DNA from: DLKC01 sp002478885 | GTDB lineage: Bacteria > Bacteroidota > Bacteroidia > Chitinophagales > Chitinophagaceae | Length of the DNA: 64,000 bases | Direction of reading: 5' to 3' | Assembly (NCBI GenBank): GCA_046329585.1 | Contig: JAXLUI010000003.1 | Span: 248,001-312,000 of the forward strand | In this document: positions 51,747-61,558 of the stretch, one piece after another | How the letters are laid out: each line of letters begins with the position of its first letter | Numbering within the stretch: the stretch's first letter is position 1 | Made by a program: the position numbers and the translations under genes | The notes under the pieces: generated by a model | The model's database searches: none | What the model saw: the letters and a program-made list of their open reading frames with translations, nothing else | What the model was told of the DNA's origin: nothing

Positions 51747-52799
51747 TTAGAAATGATAGGTTGCGGCCAGGATAAACGACCCGGTCGATTTTGTTGGATC
51801 ACCTGAGTGCTTTGTAAACAGTTCTTGTGTTGAATTATCAAGCCTGAATTCGGGGATAATGGTGAGATTATCAATCCTGAAATTGGCTGACAGTGTGGTT
51901 TCAAATACGCTGCCGTCGAAGCCCAATACGTCTTTTTTGTCGTTAAAATATTCACCCCTTAACGTTAGTCCAAATAAACTGGTTGGATCAACATTAAGAT
52001 ACAATGCAGATCCCCACCAGCTATTTGCTGAAGACCATTTTCCTTCAGTTTTTGCTGACCGTGACTGAACTGTTCCATTGTACCCAACGTTGAACTTATC
52101 AGAAACTGCATACGTTAAAACAACGTCGCCCTGGAAAAGCTTGGCAGAATCGTTATATTTTCCTCCCTGGAAATTGAAATATGCTTTTAACTTATCGTCT
52201 TTTGAGCCGGTTGCGAATTGGCCGATGATCATTTTAGGCATTCCAGTTGCACTTTTCAAATCAGTAGGATTAGCAACCCCCAGCATCAGAGCACTCTTTC
52301 CGCCTAGGCTGATATCGGCTTTTATTCCGGTGTGAGAGAATGGGCCATAGGAAAACATATAACCCATACTATAATTGCGGTTTAAATAGGCGTCGAGCAA
52401 TTCATAACCGACGTGTGTGGCCCAACTTCCAAAAGTAAACTTCAGTGAGGAGGAGGGTGCATAAGTAAGATAGAGCTGCTTAATTGCTAACCGTGTGTTG
52501 GCATCGTTATAGGAAAACTCTTCTGCCCTGCGCCCAAAGCCAAGATCGGCTACCATTCCCACTTTACCGATGGAGTGCTCCGCTTTTAAGGAAACCATAC
52601 CGAGTTCGAATGAATTGTGAGAATTAGTAAAACTGGTTAAATTGTTATAACCCTCTTTTGGATTTGCTAAATTATACCTGTAATAAACATCCGCTGAGCC
52701 GGATATTTTGGGCCAAATCGAAGTTGTTGAATCAGACTGCGCATTCGCTGAGATGAAAAATAATAATAAGACTGCAGGGTAATAAATTTTTTTGAGCAT
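51747..52799 (-). CDS. outer-membrane beta-barrel porin
   Basis: A 350-residue secreted protein with signal MLKKIYYPAVLLLFFISANAQ and a complete alternating-strand barrel (ADVYYRYNLANP, GLTLRGEYFNDKKD, LTIIPEFRLDNS) ending in FILAATYHF with a terminal Phe, the outer-membrane assembly signal. It resembles the putative beta-barrel porin 2 family. Neighbour to amt in the same direction, so passage of ammonium or small solutes across the outer membrane is inferred. Confidence 0.85.
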   Translation of the reverse strand: MLKKIYYPAVLLLFFISANAQSDSTTSIWPKISGSADVYYRYNLANPKEGYNNLTSFTNSHNSFELGMVSLKAEHSIGKVGMVADLGFGRRAEEFSYNDANTRLAIKQLYLTYAPSSSLKFTFGSWATHVGYELLDAYLNRNYSMGYMFSYGPFSHTGIKADISLGGKSALMLGVANPTDLKSATGMPKMIIGQFATGSKDDKLKAYFNFQGGKYNDSAKLFQGDVVLTYAVSDKFNVGYNGTVQSRSAKTEGKWSSANSWWGSALYLNVDPTSLFGLTLRGEYFNDKKDVLGFDGSVFETTLSANFRIDNLTIIPEFRLDNSTQELFTKHSGDPTKSTGSFILAATYHF

Positions 52800-53095
52800 G
52801 AAACTTCAATTTTTAAGTTAAACAATAGAAAAAAATCTCAACATCCTAAGGTTTCATATTCGGTATAAACAGTTATTCACACTGTAAAGCCGCAGGGCAA
52901 GCAAGCCTAAGATTATCAAAAGCATGAAACTTATGCAAAGAATGATAATTCAAACAAATTGAACTTTATATATATAATTTTTAATAAATTTAATTTATTC
53001 AGCAAATATATTCATAAAAACAGTAAAATTTAGTAAATACCTAACATAAATATTTATTTAATATTATCGTATAACTACGTCTTAGATACATAATA
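52800..53095. other. gene-free, very AT-rich stretch
   Basis: Lies between the porin start and the amt terminator. It is extremely AT-rich (52940-53095) with no coding frame. It must hold the porin promoter. No repeat arm is present, unlike most gaps here. Confidence 0.5.
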
Positions 53096-53096
53096 T

Positions 53097-53128
53097 AAAA
53101 AAAAGGGACCCTTGGTCCCTTTTTTTTA
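53097..53128 (-). terminator. hairpin terminator of amt
   Basis: Fourteen-base stem AAAAAAAAGGGACC / GGTCCCTTTTTTTT with a four-base CTT-type loop. It is T-rich on both strands and 14 bases from the amt stop. Confidence 0.85.
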
Positions 53129-53142
53129 TATTATATATATTT

Positions 53143-54525
53143 TTATTCAACTGAATGCTCCTGCATAGCTCCATTGTGAGTAACCAATAAAGTACCCTGA
53201 ACGTACTTCTCATCATGCTGAGATGCATCCAAACCAAGATCCTCATCGGTTTCACTAACTCGCATTGGTAACACCAGGTTTATAAATTTAAAAATTCCAT
53301 AAGAAACTATAAAGCTGTATCCAACAACGATTACAAGCGCCTTTAACTGTGTAAGAAAGAAATCAACATTTCCCAACCAAAGCCCATCATTTCCAGCACT
53401 ATTAACAGATTTAGTGGCGAAAATACCAGTCAAAATCATACCAACCATTCCACCAATACCGTGGCAGGGAAATACATCAAGTGCGTCATCAAGTTTAGAT
53501 TTGGACTTATAATACACTGCTACATTGGAAACAATTGCTGCAAAGAAGCCTATGAATATACTTTGCGGAATCGCAACGAATCCGGCAGCTGGAGTTATCG
53601 CCACAAGTCCCACAACAGCACCAATACAAAAACCTAATACAGATGGCTTTTTACCCTTCATCGCATCAAAAAACATCCAGGACAATCCGGCAGCGGCAGC
53701 GGCAGTGTTTGTTGTAGCAAAAGCTGACACCGAAAGGGCGTTTGCCGCAGCGGCAGAACCAGCGTTGAAACCAAACCAGCCAAACCACAGCAATCCTGTA
53801 CCAATGAGCACATACGGAATATTTGCGGGCGGAATTTCTTTATTGTCAATATGAACTTTTCTCCTTTTCAATACCAAGGCTCCGGCCAAAGCAGCGCAAC
53901 CTGCAGAAATGTGAACAACAGTACCACCCGCAAAATCAAGAACCCCCCATTTGAAAAGGAAGCCGTCGGGGTTCCATGTCCAATGCGCTATAGGCGCATA
54001 AACCAAAAGGCTGAATAATACAATGAATAAAACATAAGAGGTGAAACGAATTCGTTCAGCAACCGCACCTACAACAAGTCCAGGAGTTATTATCGCGAAC
54101 ATTAATTGAAATAGTGCAAATAGAGTTAGCGGAATGGTTGGCGCCAAACTCCAGGGTGCCCCAGATGCAACATCTTTAAAAAACAAATGTGTCATTGGAT
54201 CACCAATAAAACCTCCAATACTTTTGCCAAAACAAAGGCTATATCCAACCACAATCCATAAAACACTTACAACTCCTGCAGCGACAACGCTTTTTATCAT
54301 CGTAGAAAGCACATTTTTTCTATGAACCATGCCTCCATAAAAAAAGGCCAGACCGGGTGTCATAAGGAAAACCAATGCTGTTGCTACAATAAGCCATGCA
54401 ATATCAGCGGCATTATAAGTTCCTCCATCGTTAAATGCGGGCAAAGAAGGCACAAAAATACCAGCTACCGCTATTACAAGCAATACGAGAAAAGGGATAA
54501 TCTGCTTAGAAGTAATTTTACTCAT
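53143..54525 (-). CDS. amt: ammonium transporter
   Basis: A 460-residue Amt/Mep/Rh channel with about eleven spans after an N-terminal hydrophobic segment. The first conserved block is LMTPGLAFFYGGMVHRKNVL, the first pore His is in GGTVVHISAG, and the second is in FPCHGIGGMVG. DFAGGTVVH and WFGWFGFNAGS are also family blocks. It imports ammonium. The usual glnK neighbour is not present within the window. Confidence 0.97.
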   Translation of the reverse strand: MSKITSKQIIPFLVLLVIAVAGIFVPSLPAFNDGGTYNAADIAWLIVATALVFLMTPGLAFFYGGMVHRKNVLSTMIKSVVAAGVVSVLWIVVGYSLCFGKSIGGFIGDPMTHLFFKDVASGAPWSLAPTIPLTLFALFQLMFAIITPGLVVGAVAERIRFTSYVLFIVLFSLLVYAPIAHWTWNPDGFLFKWGVLDFAGGTVVHISAGCAALAGALVLKRRKVHIDNKEIPPANIPYVLIGTGLLWFGWFGFNAGSAAAANALSVSAFATTNTAAAAAGLSWMFFDAMKGKKPSVLGFCIGAVVGLVAITPAAGFVAIPQSIFIGFFAAIVSNVAVYYKSKSKLDDALDVFPCHGIGGMVGMILTGIFATKSVNSAGNDGLWLGNVDFFLTQLKALVIVVGYSFIVSYGIFKFINLVLPMRVSETDEDLGLDASQHDEKYVQGTLLVTHNGAMQEHSVE

Positions 54526-54752
54526 AACCGTTGATTTTGAATAATAAAAAATTTTAATATAATTATGAGGACAAAAATATCAAAAAACAAATATACATTT
54601 TTATTTTTTTCTAACATTTAATTTAATTTAATATAAATATTTGAATAAAACCATACATCCTTTAAAGCCTTTCAACTGAAATTCCGGTTTCAGTCTCACA
54701 GAAATTCTGAAAAGTAAGAAGGGAGCAGTAGCTTCGCTTTAAAAAAACGACT

Positions 54753-55148
54753 TTGAAAAACAATTTCATCATCTTTCTACCGGCCGTTTGCTGGACCGTT
54801 ATTTCGTATATACTATTAACAATTCCGGGGTCAGATTTACCGACCTCGCATTTTTTTGAAATAGTCTATTTTGACAAATGGGTACATATAGGTATGTTCA
54901 GTCTTTTAGTTGTATTGTGGTGTATTCCATTTTTTAAGCACCAAATGAAGCAAAAAAAGGCGTTCATAGCAGTCTTTCTACTAACAATAATGTATGGTAT
55001 TACAATGGAATTTGTTCAGAAGTATTTTACTGCCGACAGAAGTTTCGATTTGACTGATATAGCTGCCGACATTATTGGAGCCATATGCGGCCTCGGGTTC
55101 GTGAGAATATTGAAAAGAAAAAAACTACTAAAAAATAAGCCTCTGTAG
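54753..55148 (+). CDS. VanZ family membrane protein
   Basis: A 131-residue membrane protein starting at TTG. Four spans: FLPAVCWTVISYILLTI, WVHIGMFSLLVVLWCIPF, KKAFIAVFLLTIMYGITMEF, and ADIIGAICGLGFVRIL. The VanZ motif pattern is present (DKWVHIGMF, ITMEFVQKYFTADRSFDLTDIAADIIGA). Role unknown outside glycopeptide resistance, where VanZ affects teicoplanin tolerance. No resistance genes are nearby. Confidence 0.85.
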   Translation: MKNNFIIFLPAVCWTVISYILLTIPGSDLPTSHFFEIVYFDKWVHIGMFSLLVVLWCIPFFKHQMKQKKAFIAVFLLTIMYGITMEFVQKYFTADRSFDLTDIAADIIGAICGLGFVRILKRKKLLKNKPL

Positions 55149-55364
55149 AAACAGAGGCCGAAACCAAAACTAACTGCTTATGAGAAAAATTGACTATTTA
55201 CTTTAACTATTACAAACCAAATGCCAGATACACTTCATCGCCATTTAAACTAATCTAATCTCTTGTATTCTGATTTCGTTTGCCATACAAAGATCATGCA
55301 TATATTAATAATAAAATGTTAAGTAAACCCATGATTATTGTTAATCAATATGCGTCGTATTATA

Positions 55365-56135
55365 TTATAAGTTGACCAAATACCCTACAGTTATAGTTGC
55401 TGCGCCGGTATTGTTCTGCCCATTTGCCGGATCAACTTGAATATGGGTCAATCCATAATTGCCACCTCCCGTTAATATCAATCTGCCAGCGGTTCCAAGA
55501 CTGTAGGCAAATCCTATACCCGCTTGTACACCAACATTAAAGCTCGTCAGATCTGACTTTATATCTGTATTTGCATCAAAGGAAACCGGCGCCGGCAACA
55601 ACGGCATAGTCAACGTTTTGTCTAAATAGATATTGTCAGTTCCGGAAGTTACATTTTTGGCACTCAACAAATAACCCACGTATGGACCTCCATTTACAAA
55701 TACTGAGAACTTTTGCGAGAATGGATACTCATATTTAAGCATCAAAGGCAATTCGAGATAATTCAGTTTTGCTTCACTACTATAGCTTGAATACAGATAA
55801 GCGGGTACAGGTACACCTTCAGGAAAGAAGGAAGCATATTCCGGCGATACAGGAATAGCCTGAACCCCATCTTTTTTGCCTCCCTGGGAGGAATAATTCA
55901 GCTCGGCCTGTACATACAGATTTTTATCCAATCTCAAATCAGTGACAACACCTATGTAGGGGCCTTGCCTTGAGGACCAGCCACTACTAAGAGGATTGTC
56001 ACCCGAAGATTGCAAGTTGGGTATACTGATGCCCGCCTTTAAACCAAACCTGAAATCTGACTGTGCAAATGAAAAATTACAAACCAATAATAGAAGGATA
56101 AAGATTAGTTTACAAAGGTCTTTTTTCGTTATCAT
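55365..56135 (-). CDS. outer-membrane beta-barrel protein (PorT-like fold)
   Basis: A 256-residue secreted protein with signal MITKKDLCKLIFILLLLVCN, ending FSFAQ. The mature part is an eight-strand-type barrel (FRFGLKAGISIPNL, QAELNYSSQGGKKDG, LNYLELPLMLKYEYPF, FVNGGPYVGYLL, VGVQAGIGFAYSLG) of the outer-membrane beta-barrel (PF13568-like) family. Role unknown. ATG 56135 is chosen over an upstream in-frame Met because the signal begins there. Confidence 0.85.
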   Translation of the reverse strand: MITKKDLCKLIFILLLLVCNFSFAQSDFRFGLKAGISIPNLQSSGDNPLSSGWSSRQGPYIGVVTDLRLDKNLYVQAELNYSSQGGKKDGVQAIPVSPEYASFFPEGVPVPAYLYSSYSSEAKLNYLELPLMLKYEYPFSQKFSVFVNGGPYVGYLLSAKNVTSGTDNIYLDKTLTMPLLPAPVSFDANTDIKSDLTSFNVGVQAGIGFAYSLGTAGRLILTGGGNYGLTHIQVDPANGQNNTGAATITVGYLVNL

Positions 56136-56324
56136 GTAGCATGTTTTCGCAAATGGCATCTTAGCAATCATTAATAATTCCAGCGTTGGACTAAGGTAAA
56201 AAAATTATTTCAATATTTTTATCACATGTGCTTTTGGCAAAAAGAAATGATCAAAGAAAACAATGTGCCTCTTGTATCCAGCCGTTATTAACCGGTAAAT
56301 GATACCCTTAAACAGCCGCAGTGA

Positions 56325-56388
56325 GGCAAAAGCACAAGTGTGCGACGCAACAAAAGCTCTGGCCAGCGAACAGAGGCCAGGAACCAAA
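56325..56388. repeat. repeat arm (locus 19)
   Basis: CACAAGTGTGCGACGCAACA with core 56338-56350, then AAAGCTCTGGCC. Abuts the uvrB stop at 56391. No opposite arm recognised. Confidence 0.72.
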
Positions 56389-56390
56389 GT

Positions 56391-58430
56391 CTATTTTTTC
56401 ATTTCTTCCAATTCTTTCTGCATTTTAAACATTTCATCGCGGAGTCTCGCAGCTTCAATAAAATCCAGATCCCGGGCCGATTTTTCCATTGATTTCTTGA
56501 TCTTGCCAAGCGCCTTTTCCATTTGGGGAATTGTTCTATACTGAACCTGATCTTCGGCGGCAGTTGTCAGAATATCTGCGTCCGGCGCCAGGGCGTAGGG
56601 ATTTTTCAGGTCATACCCCTTAATGTCAAGCACCGAGGTTTGCTTCATGATCTGTTCAACCGACTTTTTCACAGTCGTTGGTGTAATGTTATGTTCTATA
56701 TTGTAAGCAATTTGCTTTTCTCTTCTGCGATTGGTTTCGTCAATTGTTTTCTGCATGCTCTCGGTCATTTTATCAGCATAAAAAATCACGAGCCCATCAA
56801 CGTTTCTTGCAGCCCTTCCTGCCGTTTGCGTAAGCGATCGCTCATTCCTGAGAAAGCCCTCTTTGTCAGCGTCAAGTATTGCGACGAGAGAAACCTCGGG
56901 CAGGTCCAGCCCTTCTCTCAAAAGATTTACCCCTACCAACACATCAATTTCCCCAAGTCGTAGCTGTCGCAATATTTCCACACGTTCGAGCGTATCCACA
57001 TCGCTGTGTATGTATTTTGATTTAATGTTTATCCGGTGCAGGTATTTGTCCATTTCCTCCGCCATTCTTTTGGTAAGTGTTGTTACCAATACCCTATCAC
57101 CCTTAACAACGCGCTTGTCAATCTCATCAAGCAGATCGTCTATCTGGTTAACACTTGGCCTTATCTCTATTGGCGGGTCTAGCAGGCCTGTCGGCCTTAC
57201 AACCTGCTCTACAACAACGCCACCTGTTTGCTCCAGCTCATAGTCGCCGGGAGTGGCACTTACAAATATGGTTTGACCCACCATGTTTTCAAATTCATGA
57301 AAATTAAGGGGGCGATTGTCCAGTGCACTTGGTAAACGAAAGCCATAGTCAACCAAAATCATTTTTCTGCTGCGGTCGCCACCATACATGCCGGCAACCT
57401 GTGGAATTGTTTGATGGCTTTCATCGATTACACATAAAAAGTCCTTCGGAAAATAGTCAAGCAGGCAGAATGGTCTTGTACCTGGACTACGCCGGTCAAA
57501 AAAGCGTGAGTAATTTTCTATACCATTGCAATAACCAAGCTCCCGCATCATTTCAAGATCGTACTCCACACGTTCTTTTAAACGCTGCGCCTCTATCAGT
57601 TTTCCGCTTTTCTTAAAATATTCTACCTGTAACATCATTTCATCCTGGATCTCGGCCATGATCGATTGCATCATGTCTTTAGGGGCAATGTATAAATTGG
57701 CGGGAAAAATTGCCGCATTTTCCAAAGTACCAATGCGTTTATTAGTCTGCACATCTATGCTTTCGATCTCCTCAATTTCGTCACCAAAAAAAGTGACGCG
57801 AAAACCGTAATCAACGTAAGGGAGGTTTATATCAACCGTATCACCCTTCACTCTGAATGTGCCCCGCTTGAATTCGATCTGCGTGCGTGAATAAAGACTA
57901 TTAACCAGCGAATGCAGAAATCCCTGGCGCGATATCATTTGCCCCTTCTGGATACGCACAATACCATTTTCAAATTCGGTTGGGTTGCCAATACCATAAA
58001 TGCAACTCACGCTTGCTACGACAATAATGTCTCTCCGGCCTGTCAACAGTTCACTGGTCGCCTGTAACCGAAGTTTATCGAGTTCCTCGTTTATGCTTAA
58101 GTCTTTTTCAATATACGTGTCGCTGACAGGCATGTAAGCCTCGGGCTGGTAGTAATCATAATAGCTAACAAAATAACCAACAGCGTTGTCGGGAAAAAAC
58201 TGTTTAAACTCGCCGTACAATTGCGCAACCAGTGTTTTATTATGTGTTAGCACCAACGTTGGCCGCTGCGTATTGGCAATAACATTGGCTATCGTAAAAG
58301 TTTTACCACTACCGGTCACTCCAAGCAGAGTTTGGCATTTCTCCCCTGAAAAAACGCCCTCCGTCAGTTGTTCAATAGCTCCCGGTTGGTCTCCCGATGG
58401 GTTGTATGGTGTATATAGTTTAAAAGGCAT
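56391..58430 (-). CDS. uvrB: excinuclease ABC subunit B
   Basis: A 679-residue DNA repair helicase-like protein. Walker A GVTGSGKTFTIANVIA at about 37-52, the beta-hairpin region SYYDYYQPEAYMP, helicase motifs CVIDESHQTIPQVAGMY, LVTTLTKRMAEEM and VGVNLLREGLDLPEVSLVAI, and a C-terminal UVR domain (SMEKSARDLDFIEAARLRDE). It works with UvrA and UvrC in nucleotide excision repair. Full-length. Confidence 0.98.
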   Translation of the reverse strand: MPFKLYTPYNPSGDQPGAIEQLTEGVFSGEKCQTLLGVTGSGKTFTIANVIANTQRPTLVLTHNKTLVAQLYGEFKQFFPDNAVGYFVSYYDYYQPEAYMPVSDTYIEKDLSINEELDKLRLQATSELLTGRRDIIVVASVSCIYGIGNPTEFENGIVRIQKGQMISRQGFLHSLVNSLYSRTQIEFKRGTFRVKGDTVDINLPYVDYGFRVTFFGDEIEEIESIDVQTNKRIGTLENAAIFPANLYIAPKDMMQSIMAEIQDEMMLQVEYFKKSGKLIEAQRLKERVEYDLEMMRELGYCNGIENYSRFFDRRSPGTRPFCLLDYFPKDFLCVIDESHQTIPQVAGMYGGDRSRKMILVDYGFRLPSALDNRPLNFHEFENMVGQTIFVSATPGDYELEQTGGVVVEQVVRPTGLLDPPIEIRPSVNQIDDLLDEIDKRVVKGDRVLVTTLTKRMAEEMDKYLHRINIKSKYIHSDVDTLERVEILRQLRLGEIDVLVGVNLLREGLDLPEVSLVAILDADKEGFLRNERSLTQTAGRAARNVDGLVIFYADKMTESMQKTIDETNRRREKQIAYNIEHNITPTTVKKSVEQIMKQTSVLDIKGYDLKNPYALAPDADILTTAAEDQVQYRTIPQMEKALGKIKKSMEKSARDLDFIEAARLRDEMFKMQKELEEMKK

Positions 58431-58499
58431 AATTTATCGATGTATTGCAAGTTAACGAATAACAAAAAACGCAATGATGAATAAAAGAAGAGGGGTTGT

Positions 58500-58771
58500 C
58501 CGAGCATTTGTATTTCATGGCCTCGCCTGTTGCCACGCTCGTTTCTGGGTTCAGTTTTTATGGCATCAATCATATCTGTAAGCGCCGGCAGGGCGTCATG
58601 TTCACTCCTTTGCACGGCAAGTTGCGGGAATCAACTTGATAACCTTAAGCATTAAGCCTGCCGCAAAAATTCGTTGTTCTTTGCCCCGGCGGAAGTTAAT
58701 GGCTTGCTGCAGTACAAGTGTGCGACGCAACGAAGATGAGTTGATTGATAAAAGCCTGGGGCTCAAAAAAA
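58500..58771. repeat. repeat copy (locus 20)
   Basis: Left core TTGCCACGCTCGTTTC at 58530-58545 preceded by GGCCTCGCC, right core GTGTGCGACGCAA at 58718-58730, outer right AAGCCTGGGGCTC at 58753-58765. Between uvrB and the LON-domain gene. The spacer is longer (about 170 bases) and carries no gene. Confidence 0.78.
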
Positions 58772-59413
58772 TCACAAGTCGAGATTAAAGCCTTTCAGTT
58801 CCTTGAAGTGGCCATTCATTTGAATTCTTTCTTTTAGTGATTCTATGCCCCCGGCCAGTGGCAATAACTTTTTGAGATGACGTTTTAAGTATTCAAGGCG
58901 CTGATCTTCCCGCAGCAAGCCGAGTAACTCATATTCTTCTTCAAGGTTAAGGCCTGCGTGATGCGCCACATCGTAACTCAACAACTGTTCGTCGGGTTTT
59001 TTTAGATCTTTGGTAACCTTAAGCAGGCGATGCAACTCCCTTATATTGCTCAAAATATTATTCATCATGCCTGCCCGCAGCATTATTTCATTTTCCGGGT
59101 AATTCACGATTGCTCCGCTGTATAATTTATCGGGCACATCTTTTATAACTTCCAGCACCTTAAAAACATTAAGCCCTTCAACGGTGATATCCATTCGCCC
59201 GTCAGGGTAAACAGTAGCGATGTTCTTCACTCGTACAAGCGTGCCAAACTCACCAATGTTGTCGTTGATAACTGAAGGGATACCAAAATTTTTCTTTTGG
59301 GAATTACATTCATTGATCAATTGTTTGTAACGTTCCTCGAAAATATGCAGGTTAAGGTTTTCACCCGGGTAAACTACCAGTGCCAAAGGAAATATTGGAA
59401 TGAAATTGATCAT
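58772..59413 (-). CDS. LON N-terminal (substrate-binding) domain protein
   Basis: A 213-residue protein with only the Lon N-terminal domain: FIPIFPLALVVYPGENLNLH, IFEERYKQLINECN, FGTLVRVKNI, GRMDITVEGLNVFKV, then a helical C-terminus. Stand-alone forms are common and may act in protein quality control; role unknown. ATG 59413 preferred over upstream Met. Divergent from the GT2 gene. Confidence 0.9.
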   Translation of the reverse strand: MINFIPIFPLALVVYPGENLNLHIFEERYKQLINECNSQKKNFGIPSVINDNIGEFGTLVRVKNIATVYPDGRMDITVEGLNVFKVLEVIKDVPDKLYSGAIVNYPENEIMLRAGMMNNILSNIRELHRLLKVTKDLKKPDEQLLSYDVAHHAGLNLEEEYELLGLLREDQRLEYLKRHLKKLLPLAGGIESLKERIQMNGHFKELKGFNLDL

Positions 59414-59524
59414 AAATAAATTTCGGGTTTGCAATATACCGCTTCAGCTTTTTATTACAACTTTAAAAAAAGTGAAAAAATTATTGCTGCATATTTTCAC
59501 TTTATTTGTACTATAATTTCTCAT

Positions 59525-60397
59525 ATGAAGATTTCTGGTTTCACTATAATTAGAAATGCGGTGCTCAACGACTACCCGATCCTGGAAGCCATTGGTTCTA
59601 TATTACCTGTTGTGGATGAGATGATCGTGCTTATCGGCAATTCAGATGATGAAACGGAGCAACTCATTCAAAGCATCAATGATCCGAAAATAAAGATCCA
59701 CCATTCGGTTTGGGATGATTCGCTGCGCAAAGGAGGCCGTGTACTCGCGGTTGAAACAGACAAGGCGTTTCAACTGATAGATCCTTCAAGCGAATGGGCG
59801 TTTTATATACAGGCCGATGAAGCCGTGCATGAGAAATATCACCCTGCCATTCTCGAAGCCTGCAAAAAATACAAGGATGATGAAAGAGTGCAGGGCCTTG
59901 TTTTTAAATACTTGCATTTTTATGGAACCTATGATTATATAGGCGATAGCAGAAAATGGTACGACCACGAAGTGCGGATCATTAAAAACGACAAAACGAT
60001 ACATGCCTACAGAGATGCGCAAGGTTTTCGCGTTGGTAAGACTAAACTCAATGTAAAACCTGTTGATGCTTATGTGTATCACTACGGATGGGTAAAAAGC
60101 CCGGTCTCCATGATGCGGAAGAGAAAAAATGTAAGCCGGTTCTGGAGTGAAGACACCAAAGAATGGAGGGAATTCTTAGAGGAGGAAGATTTTTTCAACT
60201 ACGATGATTTTGACTCGCTGCAAAAATTTGCCGGAACACATCCTTCTGTTATGAAGGAGCGCATTGAAAAAATGAACTGGAATGTTGAGCTTGACCTGTC
60301 TAAAAAAAGATTCGACTTCAAAGATGCTTTGCTTTATAGATTTGAAAAATTAACCGGCATAAGACCTTTCGACTTCAGGAACTATCGTATTATCTGA
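59525..60397 (+). CDS. glycosyltransferase family 2-like protein
   Basis: A 290-residue GT-A fold protein: ISGFTIIRNAVLNDYPILEA at the N-terminus, EMIVLIGNSDDETEQLI, DSLRKGGRVLAVETD, and the DxD-like YIQADEAVH. Then an ending rich in Trp/Phe/Lys (WKDFK, RFWSEDTKEW). No membrane span. It may act in LPS or surface-glycan assembly; a GT9 enzyme lies nearby. Confidence 0.85.
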   Translation: MKISGFTIIRNAVLNDYPILEAIGSILPVVDEMIVLIGNSDDETEQLIQSINDPKIKIHHSVWDDSLRKGGRVLAVETDKAFQLIDPSSEWAFYIQADEAVHEKYHPAILEACKKYKDDERVQGLVFKYLHFYGTYDYIGDSRKWYDHEVRIIKNDKTIHAYRDAQGFRVGKTKLNVKPVDAYVYHYGWVKSPVSMMRKRKNVSRFWSEDTKEWREFLEEEDFFNYDDFDSLQKFAGTHPSVMKERIEKMNWNVELDLSKKRFDFKDALLYRFEKLTGIRPFDFRNYRII

Positions 60398-60443
60398 ACT
60401 AAAAATAGAGGTTTTCAATAAGCATTAATGCCGCAGACAATCA

Positions 60444-61325
60444 ATGGAGGAGATTAAAACAATCGCAAGGAATATTTCACTGATCGAAAATCGCATCGGT
60501 GAATACGATAGCATTTTACTCAATACTGGTACAGAAAAAAAAGCAGCGACGATAGTTGGTATAACCGGTGCGCCTGGTGCGGGAAAAAGTACAATCGTTG
60601 ATGGGCTTATTGCAGAAATGGTTGCCGATAACAAAACCGTTGCGGTTTTATGTGTTGACCCTTCTTCTCCTTTTAATATGGGTGCATTACTCGGCGACCG
60701 CATTAGGATGAATCAATGGTATACAAACCCCAACGTTTATATAAGGTCCATGGCTTCGCGGAAGGAACTGGGCGGACTTAGCCCGATGATGATCGAGGTA
60801 ACTGAATACATTAAATACTGCGGTTTCGATTATGTAATTGTGGAAACCGTTGGTGTTGGCCAGAATGAAGTAGAGATTGCCGGGCTGGCAGACATTACTG
60901 TATTGATACTGGTGCCCGAAGGCGGCGATGAAATACAAACCATGAAATCCGGCATCATGGAGATTGCTGATATTTTCGTGGTAAACAAAAGCGACAGGCC
61001 GGGTGCCGACCTTTTTTCGAGAAACCTGCATATGATGTTTCCACCAACCTGGCTAAAGAGTAAAGGCGAGGTTCCTATTATAAAAACCTCGGCCGAGCAA
61101 AAAACCGGGTTACATGATCTGTATAGCGCCATTGTGGAAGTGACCAGATCCATCAGTGTATCAGATAAAAAATACTGGCTATTGGCCGATAAAGTGTACC
61201 AGCTTATTCAGTCTGCACGAATGCACGACGTTCAAAAAGACGCTTTGTTCACTTCGCTTAAAGAATCTTTTACCAAAGACCCCAACTTCAATATTTTCCG
61301 TTTCGCGAAGACATTTACAGCCTGA
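60444..61325 (+). CDS. meaB: MeaB/ArgK-type GTPase
   Basis: A 293-residue G3E-family GTPase that protects or loads methylmalonyl-CoA mutase. Walker A GAPGAGKSTIVDGL at about 42-55, Mg2+-linked DPSSPFNMGALLGDRIRM, ETVGVGQNEVEIAG (switch), and NKSD guanine specificity (VVNKSDRPGADLF). Starts at ATG near 60444. The mutase genes are not in the window, so the link is inferred from the family. Confidence 0.95.
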   Translation: MEEIKTIARNISLIENRIGEYDSILLNTGTEKKAATIVGITGAPGAGKSTIVDGLIAEMVADNKTVAVLCVDPSSPFNMGALLGDRIRMNQWYTNPNVYIRSMASRKELGGLSPMMIEVTEYIKYCGFDYVIVETVGVGQNEVEIAGLADITVLILVPEGGDEIQTMKSGIMEIADIFVVNKSDRPGADLFSRNLHMMFPPTWLKSKGEVPIIKTSAEQKTGLHDLYSAIVEVTRSISVSDKKYWLLADKVYQLIQSARMHDVQKDALFTSLKESFTKDPNFNIFRFAKTFTA

Positions 61326-61558
61326 CATCTTTTCATAAAAAAATCATCACCACCTCAAGGATAACAGCGCGTGTCAGCAGGTTTTGATCTTTTGTACCGG
61401 CAATAAAAACAGCAACCAAAAAGTATGAAAGTATCCCTGGTTAGTACAACCCACAATTGGCAGGCTCATTGAACCTTCGTTGAAATAAAACGCATAAATT
61501 TTCTAATGCCAAATACCAACAAAAAAATAAGGCAATAATCACCGTTAAATTACCTGCA

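Noticed and set aside
55139..55158. Eight-base hairpin GCCTCTGT / ACAGAGGC at the end of the VanZ gene as a terminator
   Set aside because: It overlaps the stop codon and is not followed by a T run; reported only as a hairpin.
61326..61558. Gap between meaB and the GT9 gene searched for a small gene or terminator
   Set aside because: Convergent genes with no convincing hairpin or frame; nothing is reported.
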